This document shows, piece after piece, positions 9,905 to 20,015 of a stretch of 64,000 nt of DNA. The notes below the pieces were generated by a model. It saw nothing but the letters and a program-made list of their open reading frames with translations. It was not told the origin of the DNA and did no database searches. How positions within the stretch are numbered: the first letter of the stretch is position 1; each line of letters begins with the position of its first letter. Source of the DNA: Rozella allomycis CSF55 (lineage: Eukaryota; Rozellomycota); assembly GCA_000442015.1 (NCBI GenBank), contig KE560565.1, forward strand, positions 1 through 64,000. The letters run 5' to 3'. The translations under genes and the position numbers were made by a program.

Positions 9905-11610
9905 ATGGCCATCCTCTGGTTTATCCATCAAATTCAATTGTGGTCTTGGAGGAAGAACTACAAATTTAAAGATTTTAATAGAGATTTTATTTGCGGTTTA
10001 TCATTAACGGTGATCTTAATCCCTCAAAGTATGGCTTATGCAACATTAGCCGGTCTGCCACCTGTCTATGGCTTATACAGTAGTGTTGTACCATCAATAG
10101 TTTATTCGCTTTTGGCAACTAGCAGGCATATATCATTTGGTACATTTCATTCATACATTTAAGAAGGGCCATTCGCACTTATTTCAATGCTAGTGAACGA
10201 AGCCGTGAAAAATATTCAGGGAGACAAAATTGATAATGCGATGAGTTTGACCTTATTTGTTGGTTTAATTCAAATCATTGGATCATTTTTGGGGTTAGGG
10301 AGATTATCTGTAGTTTTCACAGCGCCAGTAAGCCTTAGTAATAATATAATATAGGTTACTGAGGCATTTACATGCGCATCTTCATTTTATATTTTACTAA
10401 GTCAAGTTCCGGGATTCCATATGAATCAAAGTCCTCTCCATTTTCTCTAATTAAACAATGCATACATATTTTGGTGAGTATTAATCAATTAAAAGCAGAA
10501 ATATTTGCGATGTCTCTTACTTCACTAATCTTTTTAGAGGTTATGAAAGTCCTTAACAAGAGGTATTTATATTGATAGCGCAAATTGGATAGGTGGAAAG
10601 AAAGACTAATCATACCAATTCCGGATGTTTTGATAATAATTATAGTGTCAACTTTTACCCTTTCATTCACAAACTTCAATTTCCCAATCATAGGGCATAT
10701 ACCGTCAGGTATTTTCAGTTTTCGCTACCCCATTCTATCTAACTTTGGCTCATTGACTTTCAATGCAATAGTAATATCCATTCTTTCTTTCTCATTGTCC
10801 ATAAGTGTGGCAATGAAATTCGCTAATGACAAAAACTACGCGGTGAGTTCTAATCAAGAGCTATTTTCTTATGGTGTTTCAAATATGATAGGATCTTTTT
10901 TCTCATCATATGCATCCTGTGCATCACTGTCCCGTTCTAGTATTTTGGTCGAATCTGGTGCCGTTTCACCAATGGCTTCAATTATCTCAGCTTTGGCGGT
11001 TTCTATAGTTCTTGTGTATTTTTCTTTCATGTTTGAGAAAGTACCGATGTACACGTTAGCCGTTATTGTTATTTCTGCCCTGCGCCCTATGCTTTCCCAA
11101 ATTTTTCTCATTAAGGCCTATTTTCACTCCTCGAAGATTGATTTTGTTATCTGGATTGTTACCTTTCTGACTACAATAACGATCGATGTTATTATTGGAC
11201 TAGCTGTAGGAATATGTATATCATCAATTTCTATTCTTTACTTCAAATTATCGCGAAAAAACTACGAGGTTGGAGTAGTAATGATGGATGGGGTCTATAA
11301 ATATGGCAAACTTTATGAATTTATCCCCCTTTGGGCACAAAGATTCAAACGTGTAAATGGTGTCAGACTTTACATGGTCGAATCAGAAGAGATTCCATTA
11401 ATAAAGAAAGAGAGCGAAAATGAAAACGTCCTTTATCTTTTAGAATCGGAAAAAGGGTAAATTCTCACATTTATAGCGTACAGAAATATTGAAAATTATG
11501 ATGAAGAAAGGAATCTTATTCGTGTATCCAAAGGAGCAGATAATTTTCTATTGACTCAAGTTATTGGCCGCAAGATGCAAAATTATGGAAGTCATAATAC
11601 CACAAAATAA
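9905..11610 (+). CDS. SulP/SLC26 family anion transporter lacking a STAS domain
   Basis: Exons 9905-10139, 10167-10327, 10355-10405, 10432-10562, 10593-11456 and 11484-11610 give 522 residues; introns are 27, 27, 26, 30 and 27 nt. The SulP signature QSMAYATLAGLPPVYGLYS is intact, and hydrophobic segments run through to about residue 400. These proteins move sulphate or related anions across membranes. The tail of about 110 residues has no recognisable STAS domain, which most eukaryotic SulP proteins carry. The third intron (GTTCCG donor) is the weakest joint. The start is provisional: a short upstream exon is possible, because most fungal relatives have 50 or more residues before this point. 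Convergent with VMA21, 27 bp apart. Confidence 0.85.
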
Positions 11611-11637
11611 AAATTTATGATTTTCGCTCATAAAAAC

Positions 11638-11930
11638 TCACTGATCCTTTTTCTGGCGTGGACTTGTTTCATCAGCTTTGGCCCTTAATTCTTTTCCATC
11701 AACATTTTCATTGGCAGAAGGCAGTTCTTCATTTGAAGCCACATAAACAAATGTGAAAAGTATAAGATTTACGGTGACGATAGATGCCACAGATGAATAC
11801 AGAATATTACCTCTAAATTATAGATAAATTCATTACCAGTAAATATATATTTGTTAGAAACATACAATATTATCAAAGGTAAACTAAACAATACCGCAGT
11901 AAAAACAAGAAGCTTTTGTAAAGGGCTCAT
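11638..11930 (-). CDS. VMA21: V-ATPase assembly factor VMA21
   Basis: Exons 11930-11837 and 11810-11638, split by a 26-nt intron, give 88 residues. Two hydrophobic segments (QKLLVFTAVLFSLPLIILYV and VASIVTVNLILFTFVYVA) are joined by a short loop, and the protein ends QKKDQ. KKDQ fits the C-terminal dilysine retrieval signal KKXX that returns yeast Vma21 to the ER. Vma21 helps assemble the membrane V0 sector of the vacuolar proton pump in the ER. Size, topology and the retrieval tail all agree with the family. Confidence 0.85.
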
Positions 11931-12027
11931 TAGGATGGCCAAGCCACTATTGAAAAAATGTCTACATCTAGTAAATAAAGCCTACATTGGTAATTAAGTG
12001 GATAAGAAGAAGAAAAAGGGTATTAAA

Positions 12028-12892
12028 ATGTCATTGGGGGAATTTTTCGAGGAGTCTGGGTCTGGTATGATTTAAATATGCTTATGATAGGAGTCAAGGC
12101 GTCTTGGGGAGATGAAGAAATGGACTCATTACCATCAGCACGTAATTAAGATATTTTTTTTATTTTAGCATCTGCTGTCCAAAGAATGGAGGAAAGCGTA
12201 CCAAGCACTATTGGTTCGAACCCAATCAAAAGGGAATTCACGCTCCCTGATAATCCTCCGTATACTGCTTTCATTGGGAACTTGTCTTTTCAGGCTACGG
12301 AAGAAGAAATTTCTGCGTTTTTCGGGAACGAAGGCATCCAGTCAATTAGATTAATTAGAGACAAAGTCGACAATCGGTTTAAGGGATACGGCTATGTAGA
12401 ATTCAAAACCAAACAAGATTTGAAATTGGCCATGGAAAAGCACAATATGACTTGCTGTGGACGCTCTATTCGAGTTGATGTTGCTGAAGGTAAAAATGTT
12501 CACTACGTTTCAATAGGGAAATCAAGTGCTGAGCAGTCACCAAGGTTTGCTAGAAAGTCAGAAACTACACCAGGTAAATCAAATACTCTATAATGTTCCC
12601 AGCGCATACCACAAATTGGAGAAGCGCCCCCAGAGTATCGACTCCGTCATCCGCATACAACTCCTCCAGGGATTACAAGCAAAGCTCATATGACTCACCA
12701 CGTACTGAAACTCCCAAAGTTCCCATACGTGAAACACCTCGTTTTGGTGCCCCTCCTTCTGAGATGAGTTCGTTTCTTGAACGCAGAAAATCTGCCTGGA
12801 ATCAAGCTGCGAAACCATCACTTGAAAAGAAGAGCAGTTCCGAGACTTCTAAAATAGATCCATTCGGTAACGTGAAACAAAGCAAAGAATAA
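12028..12892 (+). CDS. eIF4B-like RNA-binding translation factor
   Basis: Exons 12028-12064, 12091-12141, 12169-12573 and 12603-12892 with introns of 26, 27 and 29 nt give 260 residues. The N-terminus MSLGEFFEESGSG, then SWGDEEMDSLPSAP, matches eIF4B/Tif3. One RRM follows at about residues 52-130, with RNP2 AFIGNLSF and RNP1 KGYGYVEF. The rest is basic, S/T/P-rich and disordered, as in yeast Tif3, which uses that part to anneal RNA and stimulate eIF4A in scanning. It lacks the long DRYG repeats of animal eIF4B. The first two exons are only 37 and 51 nt. Start codons of this gene and VMA21 are 97 bp apart. Confidence 0.87.
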
Positions 12893-13069
12893 ATGAATTT
12901 CATTCTAATAACATAATGAAATCCTGTCAAATGTCAAATCATCAAATCAATATTGTATTTTATATATGCTGTCACAAGTGCACGTGTTCTTTTCTCAAAC
13001 AGAAATTTCAGAATTATTTTTTGATGGACCCCTGTAACCTAAAAATCCTTTGAACCTACTTGCATTTAC

Positions 13070-13849
13070 ATGCAATCCACTAATATGAATGCTGCTCCTG
13101 AAAACCCAGAACATTTTCCTATAGAAATTGATCATGAAAATTATGGAGCAAGTACACCAGAAATAATCGACACAGTGACAGGTACCAGAAAATCGGACCT
13201 TATTTCCAAAAAATGCATCCCCTGCAATCTCGAATTCGACTCGAATATTACACATAGTGAACACGCATGGCTTGTACATGAAAAAGAATACTTTCAGATA
13301 TATGAAAATGAAGGGGGATCCCTTACTTATGTCTGTAAATTTCAAGGATGTGGAAAGTCTTTTAAACGTAATATTTTTTTCTATTAATTATTAGGAAAAA
13401 CTCATGCCCGACGTCATGCCAAGACACATTCCGATGAAAAGCCATTCCGCTGCGAACTTTGCCCAAAGGCCTTCACCAGAAAAGATAACCTGAAGGCCCA
13501 TATACGTTCTCACGAGCGAAAAGAACAAATCAATGAAACAGGAAAGGTTCAAGAAAAAGTGGCGCCAACTCTGAAACATGCCTGTAAAGAATGCGGACGA
13601 AGATTCCCTACACCAACTCATGTTACGCGTCACATGAGGTAGATTTTATACTAAGCTTTAATTTAAGAACTCACACAGGAGAGAAGCCATTTGTCTGCCC
13701 ACAATTTGACTGTCAGCGGGCATTTAGCCGAAAAGACAATATGGTAAAGTTATCTTTTACATAAGATAAAGATGCACCATTATCGAAAACATTTATTAAT
13801 GACTCACAATTTTGACGTTCTTTTGAAGGCAGCAGATTTAATAAAATAG
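13070..13849 (+). CDS. C2H2 zinc-finger protein with four fingers
   Basis: Exons 13070-13367, 13395-13638, 13668-13743 and 13772-13849, introns 27, 29 and 28 nt, give 231 residues. An acidic N-terminal 90 residues is followed by fingers beginning [32 protein letters not shown] and [12 protein letters not shown]; fingers 1 and 4 have the C-x4-C spacing typical of TFIIIA and similar proteins. Linkers THTGEKPF and THSDEKPF are classic DNA-binding linkers. A C-x2-C motif (CIPC) near residue 49 may form one more partial finger. It is likely a nuclear DNA-binding regulator or TFIIIA-like factor, but four fingers are too few for canonical TFIIIA (nine). Stop codon is 8 bp from that of the next, convergent gene. 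Confidence 0.85.
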
Positions 13850-13857
13850 AAATAGAT

Positions 13858-15441
13858 TTATTGATAACTTTTTAAAATGATATCTGCCTTTTCCTTGCCC
13901 TGTTTTGAAGCCAATAGATTGTAATACGAATTAATATTAGGTGTAAACAAAGGCCATTCTTGTGCTACTTTCGTTACTAGAAGTTTCAAGTGGTGCGTTG
14001 ACAATACGTGTGTTAAAATGAATGTAACTAAATAGTTATTATAAATTATCGGTGCGTTTTCAAAGAGAAGTAAAACAACGATATCAGTTTCTACAGATTT
14101 AGTTGCAGGAAATGTAGCTAGAATTTCCTGTAACATACCATCGCTGACGGATTCAATGTCATCAAAAATAGCATGCTGAAACATAAAGCGGAATAATCCA
14201 GGCCGCAGTGCGCCATTGATGCCTAATTCGACCTTAATGTACGTTAAAAAGTCGTTTGCCTCGACCGGAACATGTTTTTGAACACAATCAGCAACACTCC
14301 AGTATAAGGACGAGTATCTGTCGCAATTGTTAACATTAAAATTGCAACCCGAGATAAATTTGCTGATGGATTCTCTCCACCTCGTGCTTCTTATTTTACT
14401 AACAACAAAATCAATTGTTTCTGAAGTCAATAATTCGAAAATGTCATTGTAAAAAAGAAGATAAATTAATTCAACATCAAAGTTCTCAAATCCTGATTTT
14501 TCAATTATCGACACCATTTCCTTTAGAATATTTTCACCAAATGTCACAAGGGTATCTTTTTCTATCCATTTTTGTGAAAATGGTTCTTTAGATACAATTA
14601 TAGTATAGAAGTAACCTAAGACGTCAACATCTTCAATTGGAGGATAGGATGGAAATGAAATTGGAGACTTTGGCGGAGATAACTCATTTGAAGGTGGATA
14701 TTCAGGTGATGAATCACGAGAATAAACACCAGAGAAATATGAAGATCCTAAATCAGGTAATAGGAAATTATGTTCATGTGATTCTCGAGGAGTGTCAAGT
14801 GAGGCATGTTCATTAAATTCATATGAAAATGTAGATTCAGGACGATATTGCGAAAACTGAACATCAAAACCATCAAAACTATGACCATCTGCTTCCAAAT
14901 CCAGCGATTGTTTGCTAGTGTAATTTGAAGGAATCGCATCGCGATTAACATTACACCCAGGATCCTGTATTTGCAAAATTTCTACAATTGACACTATTCG
15001 GAAATTCTTGTTATCATGAAGCCATAAATGTTCCCCAAGCTTGCAAAGCTGCGGTAATGTCAAATGATCTGATAAAATCCAAAACTTTTCTACTAACAAA
15101 TAAACCAAATTCTGACTCTTGATCAATCGGAAAAAGGACTCAATGTTCCACAAGCGAGCAGATGGATGCCATTTTTCAATTAAATTTGTTATAAAAGTTT
15201 CCGATTCTTCCTCATTTCCTGAACTGTGATAATATACCGAGTGATATATCAAATCATCCAAAATGAAATGACAATCTTCTCCTTTGGTCAATGAAGAATC
15301 AAGAATAAAACAGATATCTCGATCCGAAAGTTTTTTATCATTATAGCGTGACCTATATCCCCGCGGAATCCATTCAGGTGTATTTCCTGCACAATAAGTA
15401 ATGAACAAAATAATAAAGAGTAATGAAAAAATAGCCTTCAT
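13858..15441 (-). CDS. large intronless secreted protein, function unknown
   Basis: A single open frame of 527 residues. I chose the ATG at 15439-15441, which gives a strong signal peptide: MKAIFSLLFIILFITYCAG, with a cleavage site near AGN. About 185 residues of a helical, cysteine-poor domain are followed by a low-complexity S/P/E/Y-rich stretch (roughly 190-290), then a second helical domain to the end (ILKSYQ). There is no transmembrane segment after the signal, no GPI tail and no ER retrieval signal. No family was recognised. Being intronless among genes with several introns each is unusual here. A secreted lineage-specific protein, perhaps for host or cell-wall interaction, is a guess only. 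Confidence 0.75.
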   Translation of the reverse strand: MKAIFSLLFIILFITYCAGNTPEWIPRGYRSRYNDKKLSDRDICFILDSSLTKGEDCHFILDDLIYHSVYYHSSGNEEESETFITNLIEKWHPSARLWNIESFFRLIKSQNLVYLLVEKFWILSDHLTLPQLCKLGEHLWLHDNKNFRIVSIVEILQIQDPGCNVNRDAIPSNYTSKQSLDLEADGHSFDGFDVQFSQYRPESTFSYEFNEHASLDTPRESHEHNFLLPDLGSSYFSGVYSRDSSPEYPPSNELSPPKSPISFPSYPPIEDVDVLGYFYTIIVSKEPFSQKWIEKDTLVTFGENILKEMVSIIEKSGFENFDVELIYLLFYNDIFELLTSETIDFVVSKIRSTRWRESISKFISGCNFNVNNCDRYSSLYWSVADCVQKHVPVEANDFLTYIKVELGINGALRPGLFRFMFQHAIFDDIESVSDGMLQEILATFPATKSVETDIVVLLLFENAPIIYNNYLVTFILTHVLSTHHLKLLVTKVAQEWPLFTPNINSYYNLLASKQGKEKADIILKSYQ

Positions 15442-15598
15442 AAAAACGTGTCCCCAGCCACTTGACACGAATCAAATAAGAGCATGACCAAATAGAAATT
15501 TATATTTCAAAAAAATTATTAGATGTCTATGAATGTTGAGTGACTTGTGTTTGAAAAATGGTTTTTTTAAAGATTTTTCAAAAGTTATCAGTCAGTCC

Positions 15599-15636
15599 CC
15601 GTCCATAGCTCAGTTGGTAGAGCGCGTGACTGTAGT
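15599..15636 (+). tRNA. 5' half of tRNA-Tyr (anticodon GTA), cut by an assembly gap
   Basis: CCGTCCA acceptor strand, TA, the D arm GCTCAGTTGGTAGAGC, G26 and the 5' anticodon stem CGTGA are followed by loop CTGTAG with anticodon GTA. Eukaryotic tRNA-Tyr genes carry an intron directly after this position, and the text then runs into non-tRNA sequence and an N at 15648. The 3' half (anticodon stem, T arm) is not found downstream, so the gene is truncated by the gap or was broken by the transposon island. Confidence 0.65.
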
Positions 15637-15648
15637 GTTCATAGATAN

Positions 15649-16216
15649 ATATATAGATTAAAGCCAAATAGATCTAAAACCATTTGATGCATCATAAAAT
15701 TTGCAAAATCAGAAACTGTAAAGAAGTCTTTAGCACTAACGTCGCGCTGTGCCAGAGGATATCATGATGTTGTCCTCGTTAAACGCGACTTTAATACCGG
15801 CGAAGGTAGCAACTAGAGGATGGCGAATGTCATCAAAATTCATGGTAAGCAAAAAGATTAAGGTCATATCTCTGTTTACATTCCACGAAAAATTTGCGGT
15901 TTTGACCTGTAAATTAATTTTGGACTAGTACGACAAAAACGTATTTGGTCGTGGCTAGGTTTTTGCCGTATGAGGTGAAGTCCGCGGGTTTGTTATGATA
16001 TATTACAAGTTGTCACGCCAAGCGCAACAACCTCATAGCGTTGTCGAGTAGCATGAGTAGCTTACATTTGTCATAATAAAGATCAGTTTTGTTTACTTCT
16101 TTTTATGTTTTGCATTGGTTAAATAGTTGTAAATGCAATGAATGTATTGGTACATATTCAAAAACATGGTGATCGCTCATACGAAACACGGTAGTAGACT
16201 ATTGGAATTTCATATG
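15649..16216. other. no gene seen; edge of the first transposon island
   Basis: This 570-bp stretch follows the first N gap. I see no supported coding frame, no tRNA half and no simple repeat. It lies next to a Ty1/copia fragment and may be decayed element sequence, but no terminal repeat could be matched by eye. Confidence 0.4.
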
Positions 16217-16591
16217 TCAAGAGCTTTCACCAGAAGCTCGTGTTATAACCCGTACTTTTATCCCATGAATGAACAAGAAAGCAGTAACCACATCTGCTTG
16301 AAACAAATCTAAATCAAAATCCTTGGCAGTAGCCAACATTGTCCTTAGGGTATCCATTCTTACAACCGGGGAACATGTTTCAAAATAATCAACAACCATC
16401 TTTTGAGTATACCCCTTTGCCACAAGTCTGGCTTTTCGTCTTACAATATTTCCTACTCCATCTAATTTAAGATCAAAGATTAGTCGTCCTTCCACTATAG
16501 GTGTGGCTTTCGGTAATTGCTTAGCATCAACAACCTGAAATGTATTATTTTCTATAAGAGATTTGGCTTCCTTTTTAATTGTCACGCTCAT
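16217..16591 (-). mobile_element. Ty1/copia fossil, reverse transcriptase fragment
   Basis: About 125 residues on the minus strand carry the N-terminal part of a Ty1/copia reverse transcriptase, with motifs such as RRKARLVAKGYTQ and ETCSPVVRMDTLR and the first catalytic aspartate region. It is a small broken piece of a once longer element, with no long terminal repeats recognised. Age cannot be judged without other copies. Confidence 0.85.
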
Positions 16592-17099
16592 AAGCTTAAA
16601 AATCTTGATTTATTTGGTGCCAAAGGTCATCGATACCTGTGAAGCCTTTAGCTTGTATGAGATTGTATTTAAGGCCAATTGATTATCTCGAAATGTTTTA
16701 ATTAGTTGGTTGAGGGACTTAATGCAAATCAGACTCAAAAAATAAGCGCGATGACCCCGGTGAAACTCATAAATTTGTTCAAAATATGGTTGCAAGCGCT
16801 AGTATTTATCGCGAACTTATGAAGGAAAATGTTATTGAAACTGATTTGCAAGGGCAGGCAATAACTGTCAAAGAGAAACAGTTAGTTAATTCCTTTATTC
16901 ATGAAACAAATGAAAATGGGCCCTGTTATATTATTCGAGTCAATATTAGGAATCTACTCCAGATAAACCTTAATTTCATGAAACTACATCTTAATTAACT
17001 ACTTCTAGCTACAAAAATATTAAATCTGTGCCTGAGTTTCTCGATCATCTTGTGAATCTATCTTAATCGTTACTATCTTCTGTTAGAAAAATGCTGTAA

Positions 17100-18050
17100 G
17101 TAATTTAAAATAATGTTGAAGATAAGCCGATGAGATTGAATAATGTTTGAAAAAAATGGTAGACGCGTTTGAATTTTTAGTAATGCCGTTTGGCATTACA
17201 AATGCTCCCGCAACTTTTTCAAGATTAATGCAGAATGTGCTCTAAGACTATATTGACAAATTTGCTGTGAATTATTTGGATGTAATGTTATTATATATAG
17301 CGAAAATGAAACGGATCATTTAAACCATTTAGAATTAATTTTGGAACGGTTAAGAAGCAATAAACTATATGCTAAATTAGAGAAATGTGAATTCGGTTCT
17401 ACAGAAATTGAGTTTGTAGGACACGCTGTTACTAGTTCCGGTATTAAGACCGATTCAGCAAAAGTTCAAGCAATTAAAGATTGGCCAGTTCCCCAGACTA
17501 GAGAAGTTGTTGTTTCGTTTTTTGGATTAATTGGTTATTACAGAAATTATATTCCAAAGTTCGCCTCATTATCTGCTCCCTTACTTCAGTTAACATCTAA
17601 GAAAATTAATGAGTTTTATTGGCAACCATCGTGCGACATGGCATTTAGTTTATTAAAGCAAGCTTTGATCTCAGCTCCTATCCTTAAGATAGATACCTGA
17701 TTTTACAAAAGGATTCATTCTTCAAACTGATGCCAGCGACACTGCACTTGGCGGCATTTTATTACAAATCACAGATGGTGTTGCATTTCCGATCGCTTTT
17801 GAATCTAGACGTTTGACCTCCGCTGAAACTAGGTATGCTATTCATGAAAACGAATTACTTGCTATCGTGCACTGTGTCAAGAAATGGCGAGTTAATTGGA
17901 AGGTCGTGTGTCAATTCAAGTCATCACAGATCATAGATCCTTGCAATCTGTTCTAAAAGGTGGCTGGGATTTGTCTAACTCATTGTCTGGTCGTCGGGGG
18001 AATCGTTGGAAAGAATTTTTGAGCCCTTTCAATCTTGATATTCAGTATCG
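17100..18050 (+). mobile_element. Ty3/gypsy fossil, reverse transcriptase and RNase H part
   Basis: Plus-strand remains of a Ty3/gypsy pol gene: reverse transcriptase (region of FLVMPFGITNAP, then FVGHAVTSSGIK and GLIGYYRNYIPKFA) followed by RNase H (QTDASDTALGGIL). It is clearly broken, with several breaks, and the right side runs into a gap at 18051. No flanking repeats were recognised. Sequence up to about 350 bp to the left may also belong to it. Confidence 0.88.
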
Positions 18051-18051
18051 N

Positions 18052-18494
18052 GTAAAATTAGCGCGAACCTCTAAACTAGCATTTCCTTCCGCTAACTTAG
18101 CTTGCTCGACTATCTTTAAATTAAGGCTTTCTTCGTCAATAAAAATTGTTTTCTTTTAATTTTCTTGTTCTTCTCTAACTTCCAAGGTTGAATTCATTTT
18201 TTAAAATAAGATCAAATGGAAAAGTAACTCAAGTAAAAAATGAGACAAGGGTTTATNCGAAACTTTTAATGATCAGATTGAAGCTTTCAAACTAGAATAC
18301 GTCATGAACAGAAATGGTTAACCAGTAAAATATATATTTTTTATAACAAAAAGAACCTTATGGGTGTGTATATGTGTTATTTTGCGTTATGAGTCTTATG
18401 ACTCACCAAAATGGGTGCTGTTCGCTAGAGATTAGAATAAAACTTTCAAATATACATTTATTTTTATCTAGTCAAAGGCTTCCGGTTTGCAATN
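18052..18494. other. short gap-bounded contigs, no gene seen
   Basis: This stretch is cut by N at 18051, 18257 and 18494. It holds AT-rich sequence without a supported coding frame. It probably belongs to neighbouring retroelement copies, but I cannot show this. Confidence 0.35.
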
Positions 18495-18816
18495 CGCACC
18501 GCAAGTATTACTGAATTGTTGGAAGACCGTAGATATTGGCCATCTATGAAATCTGACATCGATATTATTTTGAAATCTTGTCTTGAATGCATTACTTCCA
18601 CCAAAGCTCAAAAGAAGGTTCAACTCTTGCAACCATTATCTTCGTGTAGTATTTTTCAACGCTGAAGTCTTGATTTTATTGGTAAGTTACCGGAGACCCC
18701 ACGAGGAAACTGCTTNCAACGCTGGGGTCTTGATTTTATTGGTAAGTTACCGGAGACCCCACGAGAAAACTGGTTTTTATTGGTCGCCATTGAACATGCG
18801 ACAAATTGGTGTATCT
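18495..18816 (+). mobile_element. Ty3/gypsy fossil, integrase fragment
   Basis: A plus-strand fragment of a Ty3/gypsy integrase core (GLDFIGKLPETPR, LLVAIEHATNW). A stretch of 59 bp just left of the N at 18716 is repeated just right of it with a few differences, so two copies or two unmerged contig ends meet here. Broken and partial. Confidence 0.75.
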
Positions 18817-18825
18817 NTTCGCAAT

Positions 18826-19000
18826 AATGTTTGCATATTCCATAAGCGACGATTGTACTTAAGAAATACCAACATTTCAAGGTTCTTTGGAAGCATGCTC
18901 TTTCGCAAGTCTGTGATTGTTAACTTGGCAGCACTGAACAGACGCTCGACATGATTGGATGTTGGNGAAGTTCTTCGATTTGAAATGAACTTGCATTCCC
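18826..19000 (-). mobile_element. hAT transposase fragment, C-terminal dimerisation region
   Basis: On the minus strand, NHVERLFSAAKLTI, then LRKSMLPKNLEMLVFLKYNR and LW, is the conserved C-terminal dimerisation end of hAT transposases (pattern S.N.VERLFS...R..L.P..LE.L.FLK.N..LW). An N at 18966 lies inside it and another at 18817 follows it. Only this end is present; the catalytic part is missing or lost in the gaps. Confidence 0.75.
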
Positions 19001-19280
19001 AGTACTGGGAGCCTTTGATAAATTTTGAAAAAGAAGCGACAGATGTTCTCTTTTGGTGACATTCCTTTTTCCAAAATAGGGAAATTTCCAAAATATTGGA
19101 AATATTGATCCAGTAATTGCAATATTGGAAACCCAATTTATTGGCTTTGCAGCCAATGAATGATTGGCATTGGCAGAAGTTTGCCAATGAATAATTGGGC
19201 TACCCAATTTTGCAATTACTGGATCAGTAATATTTATTGCTTACCCCTGCNGAAACTATATGATTAAAAGACATAATAAC

Positions 19281-19896
19281 TTACCTAGATAAAACTTCCA
19301 ACACTAGATTTTCAAGTCTACCGATAGGTTTATTAATTGTACTTAACAAAACAAACCAAGAAAATGTGCCAAAAAAGGCAGACANGTTGATACGATCCAC
19401 TCTTCCTAATGTTTGATGATGATATGCTGTTGATTTAGAAGTTGATATTTGAAGAATTTCGGTCAGGGATTTGAAAAACTTACCCATGAAGTGACTTCCT
19501 TGATCTGATAAAATTTTATGAGGAAAACCAAAAATACAAATCCATTGATTAACAAAAGCTTCTCCTGCAGTTTCTGCTCGCAAATGTTTCAAAGGAATAA
19601 ACATGACATACCTGGTGAATAGATCCCTAATACCCTGTTTTAGTCTTTGGCAAAGGTCCGTAAAAATTTAATCCAACAATTTCATGAGGTTTGGAAACCA
19701 ATATAGGTTTCAACAATCCATTCCTTTTCGCGTCAAGGGCTTTTTTGGCAACACAACTTTTACAACTTCGAATCCAAAATTTAACATCACGACCCATACG
19801 ATCCCAATAAAAACGTTCTGAAATTTGTTGAAATGTCTTAAAAATTAAATGACCTGCTATTGGAATATCATGATTTTCATGGTTACTAAACATCAA
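19281..19896 (-). mobile_element. Ty3/gypsy fossil, integrase part, opposite orientation
   Basis: Minus-strand remains of a second Ty3/gypsy integrase: an N-terminal zinc-binding region (ISERFYWDRMGRDVKFWI, SCKSC) and catalytic-core residues (FPHKILSDQGSHFMGKFF, TAYHHQT). It is broken in a few places and is interrupted by a gap at 19385. Its orientation is opposite to the copies at 17-18.8 kb, so it is a separate insertion. Confidence 0.85.
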
Positions 19897-20015
19897 ATTC
19901 AGTCTTTTTATAATTTTTCTTTTACAGCAATCCGCTATTCATCACATAATAGTTTTGGCTTTTAGTAAAACGCTTCTGTAACTTANAACTCTGGAAAAAG
20001 GGCACCCTGATCCAA

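Noticed and set aside
16610-16998. Short plus- and minus-strand frames between the copia and gypsy fossils as host genes
   Set aside because: No recognised domain, no minimal introns, and surrounded by retroelement remains.
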